Shown here: positions 9,293-21,421 of the stretch, piece after piece
Layout: each line of letters begins with the position of its first letter
Numbering within the stretch: position 1 is the first letter of the stretch
NCBI RefSeq assembly: GCF_000004195.4
Contig: NC_030677.2
Span: forward strand, 43,401,142 to 43,465,141
Reading direction: 5' to 3'
DNA: 64,000 bases
Source: Xenopus tropicalis
Taxonomy: Eukaryota > Chordata > Amphibia > Anura > Pipidae
The notes under the pieces: model-generated
Databases searched by the model: none
What the model was told of the DNA's origin: nothing
What the model saw: only the letters and a program-made list of their open reading frames with translations
Program-made: the position numbers and the translations under genes

Positions 9293-12164
9293 TTTATTTT
9301 TGCAATAGTTCCCCTAACAATCAAAGAGCTACAAATACAAAGCAATATAAGCCATTTAAACACTAAAAAATACTAAAACAAAAAAGCCCAGTGTAAAAAT
9401 AAATAAGAATATTACTGTCTACAAAGTATTTTTTTTATATCTTTATATATATTTAAAGATATATTTATATATATCTTTATTTTTAAAGCAATAAACAGTA
9501 TAAAGGTGTATGTTTCACAGCCAGTGCCACTGTATTAGCAGCTGTTTCCAGGGAAAAACTTCAATAGAATAGTGAGAAAAAGGACACATTGTAATAAGAA
9601 ACATATTTCCAGCACTCCATATCACTAACATTGGGCTTAGTCAGTAGTCTCTTGAATAATTTTAAGGAGAACCTATAATTTTTTCTTAATTTTTTAGGAG
9701 AAGGCAGATGAGTTTCTGGAATGCTAGTTGATATCCCAGCAAGTACAGTTGTCACCCTATCAAAATGTTTTTTTTTTTACCAGTTTATGAGCTGGTTGGA
9801 GACATAAGGGGTAAGGCATGTCATAAATGGGTGGGGCATTTCACAAAGGGGCGGAGAGATGACACACTGGACTGGTCAAGGATTATAGAGAGGCCACGGA
9901 AGAGAAAGGGTAAGATTGGGGGGGACCTGGAGTTTAAATGGGCAGGCCAGTGACTCAATTTAAGGGTATCACAAACTTACCCACAACTACAACAAAAGTA
10001 TATAGTGCTGTAATTTTGAAAAAACAGTCCCATCTCTTCCACTTACATTTCTGTTTACCATAGCGATCCATTCCTTATCTTATGATATTTCCTATATATA
10101 GGTGTTTTTTTTAAAAAAACCATTGAATCAACGAAGCTGTTTTGAGGAAACTAAAGCTGGTTATATTCATACACATATAAAATACTTCCTGTGCCTGCAG
10201 AACCTAAAATATTGTAACTCCGTGTACATTATTAACTGAGTGTTCTTTTGCACCTTGTCATCTCTCAGAGTTATGTTCTGTTATGCAAAAGCTTTAAAAT
10301 GGGAATCCAGGAAGTGAAGGGAAAGAAATGGTAAGAAACACAGCTTTAGTAAGACATTTATTTTCCTTAAAATATAAACTTTCCTGAGTTTCTTCTATTT
10401 ATAAAAATACATGCACACATTGCGTAATGCCCTTTGTCTCTTTCCAAATCTGTCTTCTCTGCGTTCTAACCCTTTCATAATCAGCCTGCAGGGGGCCTGG
10501 CATAACATAAATTAGGGGCACAGTCATGGCAAAGACTTAGCTTAGCAAATCAGCATCAGGAATATTCTATTGCATACTGATATTGTGTATAGAGACTGTG
10601 TATAACATAGTTATTCCCCTGAACTCACCATAGCTGAGTTTTAGAATTTAGTGCACCGTATGAGAAATCCCTCCGTATAAATAATACTAACGTCCTCTGA
10701 TCTCTTACTGATTACTGGCAATCAGACTTTGGATATCTCACAAGATACAAATATATCCCTCGGAATTTACGCACTCAGCAGCATATTAACTTGAACATCA
10801 TGCACAATTCATTGGGTTTATCTGTACAGGCGTTTTTATTCCTGTCTCAGCCGTTACCATGCCTTGGCAGGTTCTATTCAACTAGATTTTATGAGATATT
10901 CTCATTTATGACACACGGTTATTTGAAGATTAGAATTCCCTGCCTCTATAATTGTTACTTTCCCTTATTTCCCATTGTTTCCAATGCCATCCCTTATGCA
11001 CCTAGGCAAGCCCTATAATAAGACAAACTGAGTGTAATGACATAGATTACAAGAATTTGGGGGAAGGTGGGGATGGACTTAATAGAGAAAAATATAGATT
11101 AGCACAGTGTCTGTTGCTAAGTACTTTATAGTAGGTGTTTTGGTCCTACCCAATAATTCTGTTACTGGGTTGATTTTTTCTTAGGTTGCCAGTTATTCTG
11201 CACAGCATGCGCTGGAAACGAATGCTAAGAGATTACCAGGGCCCAGAATGCAAGCCATTCATCTCTACTGGCAGGATATGAGGATAGAAAGTAAATGTGG
11301 ATGAACCAGAGAAACAGCCTGCCCTTGCATTACTTACCCAGGATAAGTAGAATTCAAGTTGCAATAGAAAATAATTGTATTTGTATCTAGAAAAAATACA
11401 GCTCTGAATAAATAAATAATCCAATGTATTGTTATACTTGCTTGGAGTACTGTCCTGCCCAGTTACTTGCAGGGGAAAATAGTTTTGTTTGTATTATGAG
11501 TGGGATTCTGATTTCATAATGCAAACCAAAATCAAAGCACTGCTAAGATTCACACCACTGCAACATGGATTTGCCTTTATACATTTAAATATGCAGTCTA
11601 GAATTGGTCATTGCTGTATTACTGACAAGGGCAGCACAATATTATTTGAAAACCTGAGAGTCCCAGTATTGAAACATTTAAACATCCACCAAGAGTGATT
11701 CCCCTGGGACTATTCCACTACCCCTTCTGTTCTTTTCACTCTGTCCCCCTCCCCACTTCAAGAAGAGGACCCCCCCCCCATTATTCCATTATTTTACATA
11801 TTACTGAGAAATGAATCAACAGACAAAGATACTATTTCAGACCTCTTTGCAGGTAATAGAGACACAAGTCCACAAGGGCATTCAGGACAATGAGAATGAT
11901 AGAACTTAAGGCTCTCCCCTTAGATACCTTTTATATTTATGGTTTTAATTCCCCTCCCCTTCCTCCCATTAATGGACAGATGGAGTATTGATTGAGAGAT
12001 TGTTATTGTATTTAATAGGGATCTGGAGCACTATACATTCCCTGCTGTTCCTTCTTTTGTGAGTCATGAACGCACAATAAAGGGGTATGCAAGGGAATCC
12101 CACCCATGTGCTTCACTTTCTACAGTATATGCTGTACTTTCAAGTGTAACAGCACAGCAAAGAT
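9289..12164. other. Non-coding stretch, mostly unique
   Basis: It contains AT-palindromic sequence at about 9430-9490 and a patch at 9775-9955 (GGGTGGGGCATTTCACAAAG) that looks like an old repeat. A C-homopolymer lies at 11770. The rest (10-11.7 kb) looks single-copy, with no credible coding frame. Confidence 0.5.
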
Positions 12165-12707
12165 CTATCCATCTATCTATTAGTGATGAGCGAATCCGTC
12201 CCATTTCACTTCTCCATAAAATTTGCGAACTGGAAAGAATATTTATTATATTTTTTTGTCGCCCGTATCTATTTGTTGTTGCCGCAGCAATTTTTTTGTC
12301 ACTGGTGCTTTTTTTTACGAGACCGTGCCCTTTTTTTGTCGCGCGTCAAATGGGCGCGATCGAGGCCAAGAAGGGCACAGTCGCATCAAATTGTGGTTGC
12401 GCCCAATTTGATGTGACGTGCCCTTTTTTGACGCGATCGCGCCCAATTTGATGCGCAACAAAAAAATTCCGCGCAACAAATTTTTTGCACCGAATTTTCA
12501 CATAAGTTTTGCGAAACAATTCGCCAATGGCGAAATGCGGAAATTTGCTGCGAATCCATGGCTGGCAAAAAAATTAGCTCATCACTACTATCTATCTATC
12601 TTTCTCTCTCTCTCTATCTAGCTCTCGCTCTATCTATTATCTGTTATCCTTATCTATCTATCTATCTATCTATCTCTATCTCTTGCTCTATCTATTATCT
12701 GTTATCC

Positions 12708-12758
<51 letters not shown>

Positions 12759-12763
12759 CTCTC

Positions 12764-12798
<35 letters not shown>

Positions 12799-12830
12799 CT
12801 ATCTCTTGCTCTATCTATTATCTGTTATCC

Positions 12831-12872
<42 letters not shown>

Positions 12873-12985
12873 ATCTATCTATCTATGTATCTATCATCAT
12901 CTATCTATCTATCTATCATCTATCTATCTCTCGCTCTATCTATTATCTGTTATCCTCTATCTATCTATCTATCTATCATTCTTTC
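12165..12985. repeat. (TATC)n tetranucleotide array, split by a MITE
   Basis: ATCT/TATC units run at 12165-12180 and resume at 12598-12985. A 23-bp non-TATC motif (GCTCTATCTATTATCTGTTA and three more bases) recurs at 12627, 12685, 12808 and 12933, giving the array a higher-order structure. The Leu-Ser-Ile-Tyr open frames here are repeat artefacts. Confidence 0.95.
12183..12595. repeat. GTGATGAGC-family MITE inserted in the TATC array
   Basis: The ends are inverted: GTGATGAGCGAAT at the left, GCTCATCAC at the right, each bounded by TA (12181-12182 and 12596-12597). TATC units lie on both outer sides. The interior is rich in TTTTTTGTCGC-type motifs on both strands, which explains the short open frames. 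Related ends occur at 27.6 and 63.3 kb. Confidence 0.8.
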
Positions 12986-14050
12986 TTTCTGTTCATATGA
13001 AATTTAAATTACTTCCGAGCTTCAGAACTTACTTTCCAATACTTTCTCTTTTCCAGTCTGATGACTACTGTATTCAGTTATTCCGGATGCTGAACTTTAT
13101 TGTTTTTATCTTGTAAATGTTATCAAGTATAATGCAGCTCCCACTACCTGAATAAAAATTAATGTATGATTTCTAGAAGCTTAGACAAATATCTAAACAC
13201 CTACCTTGGCAAATGAATGCAGCTAACTTTTCCCTCATTCAGTGCCAAATTGTTCTGTGAGAGTCAGGAGGTCACATGAATATTTAACGTTTTGCTTTCT
13301 TCAATATGTTGATATTTCATTGGATGCTTGCTGCTGAATAAGTTACAGTTTATTTTTTTCTATTTCTACGGCCAAACAAAATATTAGAATGTCACATTTC
13401 TGACCGTTTTTTGAAATGACGACATCATTTATTGGCAGTGTATTCTCAAATGTAATGAATTCATTCAAAAATAGATCTGCATATAATTTTTATTGTTAGA
13501 CACTGAAATGACCATAGAATGCACAAGGCAGACTGCGTATTGTACACATATTTTCTGCAACCTGTATTTCTTGTCAATAGCATTCAATGCTGCATAGATG
13601 TAACATTTTTATTATTTTTGCAGTTATTTGATGATTGTCTCAGAAGATTAAGAAAATGGAAAGTAATGCAGTTGCAACTTATGACATAATATAATAATCG
13701 CATTTTTATACAACTCAAAATTCAGAGCATATTGTAAATCAATGTATAAACCAATTTTACACGGTAATCCTGTTTCTGTAGGCTGACTCAGTATATGGCT
13801 GTAAAATTGAAATTAATATTTTTTTTTTTCAGCCAGTTATGTAACAATGAAGATGATGATGGCTGCAATCCCATAATTGGCTTTTTAACTATTAATACTT
13901 TATAGGAAATGGTAACTATTAATTGTTATAATTGTAGATAATAGTAAATTGGTGCAGAAAGTTTAAGTGAATATTTATACCTATCTATCGATCTATAAAA
14001 TTAGTGGTTACATTTTATGCATTTTCCTTGTCCCTTACGAGTCCATAGGG
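12986..14050. other. Non-coding stretch, no gene recognised
   Basis: A/T-rich unique-looking sequence with no credible open frame or repeat terminus. Confidence 0.5.
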
Positions 14051-14054
14051 TTGT

Positions 14055-14298
14055 CTATGGCTGCTGCAGAAAGGGAACACACCAAATCACAGTCTGACTC
14101 CTCTGTATTTATACCATTAGGAGAAGGTAAGTTTTATTGTTTGTGTATCTCTTCCCATGATAGGGGTCATTTCCAGCCTTGAGGGGTGCAACTGCAAAAG
14201 CACTGAGGGGCACAAGAGCGTACTCTCCATAGGACACCTAAGGGACAAAGAGTAGTTAGATTGGGATTTGCTGAGTTCCCTTTGTGCAGCAGCCATAG
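14055..14298. repeat. Palindromic MITE with about 49-bp inverted arms
   Basis: CTATGGCTGCTGCAGAAAGG at 14055 onward matches the reverse complement of the right end (CTATGGCTGCTGCACAAAGG). The similarity extends through GGGAACAC.C...AAATC. The mirrored open frames beginning Met-Ala-Ala-Ala on the two strands result from this symmetry and are not genes. Confidence 0.7.
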
Positions 14299-14335
14299 TC
14301 ACCCCCCCATGGATGCCTAAAGGGCATGCTCTTAA

Positions 14336-14395
14336 GTCTCTCTCTCTCTCTCTTTATATATATATATATATATAATGATAATAATATATATATAA
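14336..14395. repeat. (TC)n then (TA)n compound microsatellite
   Basis: A run of TC units to 14353 passes into TA units, followed by an AATAATATATATA tail. Confidence 0.9.
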
Positions 14396-16450
14396 AATGA
14401 GTGACCATTTCTAATGCTGCATAATCTGCCTCTGACTCATGCTAGAGACTCTTGTTCAAATCCCATGCATGACAAAGCTCTAAGAAGCAGGGCAGATGTA
14501 CAGGTTAGTAATGTAATGTAAGTATATGTATATACTGCACATTACTTTGCTTTATAAGCCAACTTCAAAGCTGTATCAATGCATGTGTAAAGTAACTAGA
14601 GAACCCCAGTGGAAGGAAAGCCATTTCCAGGCCACAGAAACCCAAATGGAGTTCTTATCAGGACAGTGGAGAAACTACCACTTCAGTCAGAGACCAAACT
14701 GTATTTTGGTGTAAAGTCACTCCTGGCTTGCAGACTATGGGGCTTATTTACAACTACCCCTGCTGAAAGTGCAGGTGTTCTAAGAGGTGCAGAAGTGTTC
14801 ATTTACATTCAGTACATCATTTTTATATAAAAGTATATATTTATCTGCCATAGGGCAGGTGGTAAATACAGAGTCCCATTATGGCCAACATTCACTGCAT
14901 TAGGGACCTGGAGGTAGAAAGAATATGTACATAACCCCTCCCACTCTTCATGAATGCAGAGCCACTGAGCGCAGGCAGCACCAGTTCTGTGCACTGCAAA
15001 ATGAAGCGCATAAACCTGCAGCAATTATTTGAAGCTGGAAGGCAAGGTAAAAAAAAAAAAAAAAGAAAAGGCAGATTGCCCATTGCACCCACCTTCCGGT
15101 TTCTATATTACCCCTTGTGTGCATTTTACAGTTAATCACTTCACTGCAAATAAAGCTCTTTTCCTTTCTTTTTGTCAAACTATTTTTATTGAGTTTTTCA
15201 ATAAAGAAATATAGATGATATGAAATGTATATCAATATATCAATAAAAGGCAATTAGTGGTCAGAGCCAACCTCATCATAGTGTTTTTCACTTGATTTGT
15301 TATATTTGTTTCACCCTTTTGTTTTAAAGAATAAATGAATATACAAAAATAAATGTCTGCCCTGTTTATTAAGACTTCTTCATTGTAGCAGCAGGAGAAA
15401 TTAAAAGAAAATGTTTTAATTTGTGGAAAGTTCCCTGGTCAAAACCACTAATAGTTTAGTATAATCTGAAACTCCCAATAAGGCAATAGAGGATGTTAAA
15501 TGGATATTTGTTAACAATATATTGGAGAGGCAAGTGTCTAATTCTTTCTATGCTTTTTTAGTTTTTGGGCAAGACCACATACTCTTTGCTTTTTCTCAGA
15601 ATTGTAATTGTGGTTAAAGGGTTTCATAGCATAGTTCGGCCTGGCCCTAGGCGAAGGCACGCCGCTTTCTAGTTATACCTGCTCTCATATAGCATAGGAC
15701 TCCATTATAGAATAAAAAAGGAAACCAGTGCAGCACTCATTAGAGTAGTGTGGGGGGGCTACAGTCTGTAAATACACACATATCTTTTCCTATCGTTACT
15801 GTGGCTGATTCTCAGTGTATGTGTATAAATATAGGTCTGCATTGTTTTTATATGCAACATCTGTGACTCTCCTGTTCTACGTAAGCGTGCGTTTCATGAG
15901 TGTGCGCCTTTTGTCTGTGTGAGTGACACTATGTACTTAGGTGTGTGGGTGCTTTTCCGCCTGGGTTCACTTCTAAGCTTTAGGTGAATGCCTTTGTCGA
16001 AAACTGCTTAGTAAAGCATTTCCCTTGTGCTTACTGAGGAAATGGCTCTGTGTCTGCCTGTGCCCAAGAGAAAGCCTACTGTTCTGTGTTATATTACCTC
16101 CCAGCTAGGAATTACCCCAGAATCTTATTACAGCTAAAACATAATGAACTGGTTCTCATTTTAATACCATGAACAATAAGTTGATTGAAAAAGTACATTC
16201 ACTTTATGTTTAAAACTAATTATGAATTTTAAAATCCTAAATTTTGACATTCTATATGATTTCTTATGCGGTGCCAGACAATTACTAAATATTCTGTTTT
16301 AATTACATATTCTTATAACTGCGGTTTAATTTTTTTTTTGTGAGTCTTTCTTATCTCAATCATTCTGCTAATTAATCATGTAAAAGGGATGTTCACTTTC
16401 ATGTGAGCTGTTCAAAATCCTAATTCAGTGTGCATCAATTAAAAATAATG
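14396..16450. other. Non-coding stretch, no gene recognised
   Basis: A 16-base A-rich run at about 15049 and GGGGCTTATTTACAACTACC at 14740 hint at old retroposed or MITE material. No complete element could be delimited. The open frames across 14.8-15.25 kb overlap the poly-A run and show no domain. Confidence 0.45.
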
Positions 16451-16451
16451 G

Positions 16452-16602
16452 GGGTTATGAAATAAAAGCAAATAAAAGTCTGCCCAGGAGAAGTAACACA
16501 TAACAACCAATCAACAGGCAGCATTTACTGGTCACCTGTTTAAAAGCAAACATCTTATAGGTTGTTATGGGTTACTGGTCCTGCCTTTTATTACATATGG
16601 GG
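16452..16602. repeat. Palindromic MITE
   Basis: The left half (TATGAAATAAAAGCA ... CCCAGGAG, AGTAACACATAACAACC) mirrors the right half (GGTTGTTATGGGTTACTGG ... TGCCTTTTATTACATA). It matches a palindromic repeat that I recall as common in Xenopus. Confidence 0.65.
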
Positions 16603-17307
16603 GAATGTGTTATAATTATATGAACCATATTTAGCATTTCTAGAGGAAAAGTGTCAGGATGTTACAGGATGACACTTTTTACAGGCATTAAGGGCTTAAG
16701 GCATTGTTTTTGGTGATTCTGCAGCCTTCTGGCCAAAGCCCAATGTCAATTTTGCAGAAGCCAAAAGTCTGGAGAAAAGGTCTGACTGGTCAGTATAAGT
16801 CGGTAAGAAGTGGGTGGTGGTGAAACAGATATTTATCACAGAACATTAGACTAATGGCTGGAATATTTAAAACATAGAGTGAGATTCCAGCTCCACTCTG
16901 GCTTTTCAAGTACACTGAGACCCAAACAACAACATAAGGAGACCCAATAAATAGTGCTAGAATATTCGGATTGCCAGTTGGGCCACCGCTAAATGGCACA
17001 TGCATAGCAGTAATTAATCTGATGTACTCTGGGGAAGCCCTGCCCGCAATCTCTTGGGATCTGCTACTGGCAGCCACATAAAGCATTCCTGGGCCCTGGC
17101 CTTAAGATTAGTCCTTCCCAGGAAAGTCCTTAAAAATGTGTTCAAAGTTGCCTAATTGAAGCAGCCACACTAAATATCTGCAGAGATACAGGATTATGAA
17201 GATTGCAGTCAGTCTTTCTCCAGTTGCAATGTTATCAAGGAAACACTAACTTTCCCATGTGTCTCTGATGATGACCAGCGCGGCACTATTAGGGCTCATA
17301 CTCAGGA
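16603..17307. other. Non-coding stretch, no gene recognised
   Basis: Unique-looking sequence. A 98-codon minus-strand frame at 16790-17086 has no recognisable domain. Confidence 0.45.
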
Positions 17308-17378
17308 GCGTTTGGTTCTGCGCCTCCCAGTGTTGGACTCCTCTGCATTCCAACACAGGGAAGCACAGAACCAAACGC
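17308..17378. repeat. 30-bp-arm hairpin, probable MITE core
   Basis: GCGTTTGGTTCTGCGCCTCC at 17308 onward pairs with a right arm ending GAAGCACAGAACCAAACGC at 17378, with few mismatches and an 11-base loop. Confidence 0.8.
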
Positions 17379-17617
17379 ATCCTATTCTTCCTTATGCGCA
17401 TGTCTGTCTGTGCTTTACAACCTAGTGGGTGAGGCTAAGGGGGCATTTAATAACATTTATATTTTATTATATTTTATTTTTTCCATGATTCTTATTTTTT
17501 TTTTTTCATTTTTTGTGATTTAGTAAGCCTCAAAACCACGAAAACCACTAATACAAAACATCACAATTTAAAAGCTGTCAAGGTCATGTAGATGTGTTTT
17601 AATAAATCATTTGGCAT

Positions 17618-17795
17618 TGGGGCTCATTTATCAACCCTGGCCAAATTTGCCTGTGGGCAGTAGTCCATAGTAACCAATAAGTAATTGGCTTTTTTTAAGC
17701 CAGCTGCAGGTAGAACAATGAATGCAACAATTTGATTAGTTGCCATGGGTTACTGCCAATGGGCAAATGTGCCGAGTGTTGTTAAATGACCCCAA
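17618..17795. repeat. Palindromic MITE (TGGGGCTCATTTA ends)
   Basis: TTGGGGCTCATTTATCAAC at the left mirrors GTTAAATGACCCCAA at the right. Inner arms CAAATTTGCCTGTGGGCAG and ACTGCCAATGGGCAAATGTG also pair. A fragment of the same family lies at 47041-47103. Confidence 0.7.
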
Positions 17796-17871
17796 GTTCA
17801 ATCATGGTTTAAAAAACCACTAAAACCATGAAAATGAGAATGTAAATAAATAGGCTTCCCTGTCTCTAGAA

Positions 17872-17970
17872 CAGTGATCCCTAACCAGTGGCTCGTGAGC
17901 AACATGTTGCTCATCTACCGTTTGATGTTGCTCCCAGTGGCCTCAAAGTAGGTGCCTATTTTTAAATCTC
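17872..17970. repeat. hAT MITE fragment (CAGTGATCCC family)
   Basis: It starts CAGTGATCCCTAACCAGTGG and runs through TTGATGTTGCTCCCAGTGGC, closely matching the complete element at 58898-59201, then diverges. It is 3'-truncated. Confidence 0.75.
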
Positions 17971-18089
17971 TGAGCCTCCTGCAGGCTTTAACAGCTCACC
18001 AACACTTTTTACTCATGAAAGAAAGAACAAGCCATAATAAATTTGCCCCTAAAACTGCTCAAAGGTCAGTATAATGTTCTGCTAGTAAA

Positions 18090-18350
18090 GGCATGGGTTC
18101 TATTATCCATATTCAGAAGCTCTGGTATACAGTAATATTATTCCCAATAGCATTCTAACAAAACAAACAATTCTTAAATCTTAAAATCTAAAAAATGGTT
18201 TGCATTTTTTTAAAATAATAAACGTGTGTTCTTGATGATAACCAACAAAGCTTAAACTCTAGTCCTATACTGTTTAAGTAGCCTTGGTACTCTAGATTGG
18301 CAGAAAGATCCCTTATCCCATACATTCTGAATAATAGATCCTATACCAGT
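18090..18350. repeat. Degraded CAGGTAT-family MITE
   Basis: GGCATGGGTTCTATTATCC at the left, and CAGAAAGATCCCTTATCC followed by AATAGATCCTATACC at the right, are recognisable against the intact copies at 8.9 and 53.8 kb. The interior is heavily diverged. Confidence 0.5.
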
Positions 18351-19706
18351 AAAACAATTTTTCATGCACTTCTCTGATTTTCTGTTAATAATAAACTGCT
18401 TTCAGGCACAAAAACCCCTTCAAATGCATTCAGTGTGACCCAGTGAATATGTTCTTTCATGGCATAATAAAGAGTTTTTAAACTGACATTGTTGCTTTCA
18501 TGCTGGCTAAGCGGGTACGCAGGCATGGTGCAGGCTAATGCTTTCTCATTATACTGACTAGCAGGCAGCACATGCCCTTTTCCCAAAGTAGAGCAGCAGT
18601 TGGGTCCCTAACAACACATCATCATATTAAACCCAGCCAAATAATAAATTATAAATATAGCATTTGCTAGCAGTAGATTATTCAGATCTAATCTATAATG
18701 TTTTCTATGAAATGGATCACCTATTGGGAAGCATCTGTTTATTTTGCCAAGCCCTGTAATAACAGTGTGACTTCATAGGCAGTTCTAATCGTCGTTTGAG
18801 TTGCATCCCTTAGAAATTGATTTGCCATTTCCCGCTCAGCTGGTAGCATGCTTTGCCCTTTAGTGAACCTCTCTCACCATTTACGTTGCTTTTACAAACA
18901 ATCACATTTCTAAAAGTGTAAGCTTAAAGTATATTGCTTTGTCCTAGCCCAAGGCAAAGGAAGTCTATGAGGAACATTCTAGAGCTGTTCTGGCTATAAA
19001 ATAGAAATACAACCACAAAATACTGCTTATTTATGATAATGCGGGCTGAATTGAGTGATAATAAAGGCCACACTCATAGAAAGAGACTTTTTGTTTTTTC
19101 CACACTTTTGTGTGTGGGGGATGATCTGTTGATTCACACAAGGATGTACTTATTTTATAATATGGGAATGGGGCATATTACCCATGCTTTGGGATTTCTG
19201 TAATGTAAAAATAGTTTTAGTAGCCTTGGGGCGTACAGAAATATCACTTATCTGAAAATCACTTTCAGGTAGATTTTATACAAGAGGGTGTTAAAAATCT
19301 CAGTAAAAACTTACATTTCTTTGTATTAAACATAAAACATTTTGCATTGTTTTAGTATCTTATTATTAATGTTACTGATTCCATGTTATAGGACCTTAGA
19401 AAAAAGGCTCAGATGGCCCATAGACCCCAGTGTATTCTGCACAAAGAAGTCACTGCAGAAAAATATCACCATGGGAAAAGAACCTCTTTGACTTCACAAA
19501 TTTTCCCATGGTTTCACAACTTTTTAAGCAAAGTGACATGGTACTGATTCACTCATAAATAATAAAAATAAATGGGCCCGTTTTACAAGTGCTTACCTGA
19601 ATCAGCCTCATTATACATGATATCAGGGACACTTGCTGATAAGCATTACTGGCAGCATTTACCCAGGAAAACTTGCTTCTCTCTGGGGAGAAGGTAACCC
19701 CTAATA
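18351..19706. other. Non-coding stretch, no gene recognised
   Basis: Unique-looking sequence, including AAATTGATTTGCCATTTCCC near 18816. No credible open frame or repeat terminus. Confidence 0.45.
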
Positions 19707-19962
19707 AAGTGATCCTCATGAGTAACATGTTGTTCACTAACCCCTTTGATGGTGCTCCCAGTGCCAATTTTTGATTTATGGCTTGGAGGCAAGTTTTGGC
19801 AGCACGAGACACTGTTTTCTCCAAACAATCCACATGGGGCTATCAAATAGCCAATCACAGCCCTCATTTGGTACCCCCAAAGAACTTTTTTCATGCTTGT
19901 GTGGCTCCCCAACTCTTTTTACATCTGAGTGTGGCTCTTGAGTAAAAAGGTTGGGGATCCTG
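19707..19962. repeat. hAT MITE, same family as 58.9 kb
   Basis: The interior (TTTGATGGTGCTCCCAGTGC, TTGGAGGCAAGTTTTGGCAG, CATGCTTGTGTGGCTCCCCA) and the right end GGTTGGGGATCCTG match the complete copy at 58.9 kb. The flanks share a slightly mutated CCTAAT core, consistent with an eroded 8-bp TSD. Confidence 0.75.
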
Positions 19963-19970
19963 GTCCTAAT

Positions 19971-21184
19971 ACACAGACTATGGCCAGGGCCGCACATCAC
20001 ACTAGGTGAGTGATAGGAGCACCGCAGTATTTTCATATTGTCCTTTTGCAGCCTTTGTTTCCCATTTCACACTTTGGCTAAAATGTTCTATTCCATGGAA
20101 ACCTGTCTTGTCTGTAGTTCTAGAAGATCCAGAGTCGGCAGACAATGATTTAGGTCATTTACAGTTGTGAAATCATTTTAACAATTTTAAGCTGCTTTTT
20201 TTTCCAAATAATCTTCTTTTTTTAGCTTTGTCAGAATATGAAACAAGACTGCTAACAAGCTTCAAAAGAGGGAAATTAACTTTTCTCAAACGCAGTCTAT
20301 CACACAGACTAATCTTTAAAAGAAATATCCGCGGCTTTGAAATCTACTGAAACACAACATCTGTGAGAATCTTCTGCAGATGGCACTTTACCTTAATCGT
20401 CGTGTGATTTGAAGAGAATAGAAAGTTTTGCAAGGACGCTGCCGCTCCTCGCGTTGGGTTCTGCCAAGCAAACGGAAATTTATGGTAATCCCTGATTATG
20501 CGCTGAATAATGATGGAAACCTTTCTCCACATTCCCATACAACTATCCATTTATGAATACTTTTTCCACAATAGCCACCGAATCCTAATAAAAATAATGT
20601 GGGGTGCAGGAGCATCTAAATGCAAATACAGTGATTAGGAAAGGTACATTGTTATGACTGTCATATAGAGAATCCTGTAGTGTCTAATTCCAGCAGGCCA
20701 TCTCTTTTTATTTTTAATATACTAATATGAATGTACAGTGTGCCTGTTTTCTTTCCCACTAAATATCAGGTGTTGGGAATGTTGTTACCAGATGGGTACA
20801 TTATAAAAATACATTTTATATTGCCTGGAGGTCATTTTGAATTGTTTATGTTGACGCTAGCCAGAATTTTATAAGCAAGAACTTAAAAAGCTATTATCAT
20901 TTTAAAGTAGAGTGCAATAGTTTATTTCAGAGAAACACTATTTGCAACAGCTAAAATCCTTTTTACATATGGTAACAGCCCGAGGGAGTGGGGGAAGATT
21001 GCTCAAATGAAGGATTCTAGATGAGAATAACATAATGCAGTACAGTGCAATATAAGATCATCTAATGTTTATTTATTTACAAAGCAACAAAATAATTCAC
21101 AGCAGTATCGTAACATGGGAAAACAATCAGAAAGACTGTTTCCTGCTCACAAAACTTTTAGACGATAATTGCATAGTCAAACTG
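19971..21184. other. Repeat-poor stretch, candidate conserved non-coding DNA
   Basis: 20.1-20.6 kb has no repeat signature and a balanced, complex composition (for example TTTATGGTAATCCCTGATTA at 20479). That is the texture often seen in conserved non-coding elements. No open frame of interest. Conservation cannot be tested from one sequence. Confidence 0.3.
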
Positions 21185-21300
21185 GGTTGAAAAAAGACCA
21201 AAGTGCAACTAATTCAACCCTTTCCAAATGAACCCTAGTGCACATATATACACACATATACAGACTTATCTATTTCTATACACTATCTCTATCTATACAC
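21185..21300 (+). repeat. LINE-like repeat fragment
   Basis: GGGTTGAAAAAAGACCAAAG followed by TTCAACCCTTTCCAAATGAA and a TATATACACACATATA run matches an L2/CR1-like repeat tail that I recall from Xenopus. Confidence 0.5.
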
Positions 21301-21304
21301 TTAC

Positions 21305-21421
21305 ATTTGCTTTCCAGAAACACATTATCCAGAAAGCAAACAATCCTGTTGTTCTTAATTAATGTTTAAATATTTTTTAGCAGATGCAAGATGGAGATCC
21401 AAATTATGGAAAGACCCCTTA
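21305..21421. repeat. CAGGTAT-family MITE fragment
   Basis: TTTCCAGAAACACATTATCC followed by AGATGGAGATCCAAATTATG and GAAAGACCCCTTA matches parts of the intact copy at 53.8 kb. Both ends are lost. Confidence 0.55.

Noticed and set aside
9142..9363. Minus-strand frame with a run of Ile-Tyr
   Set aside because: It is the translation of the TA microsatellite.
12558..13007. 149-codon frame made of Leu-Ser-Ile-Tyr repeats, and the similar frames at 28245-28674
   Set aside because: They are the translation of TATC/GATA tetranucleotide arrays.
19140..19270. Possible CAGGTAT-family MITE remnant
   Set aside because: Only short, scattered words match (GGGATTTCTGTAAT, CACTTATCTGAAAA); too weak to call.
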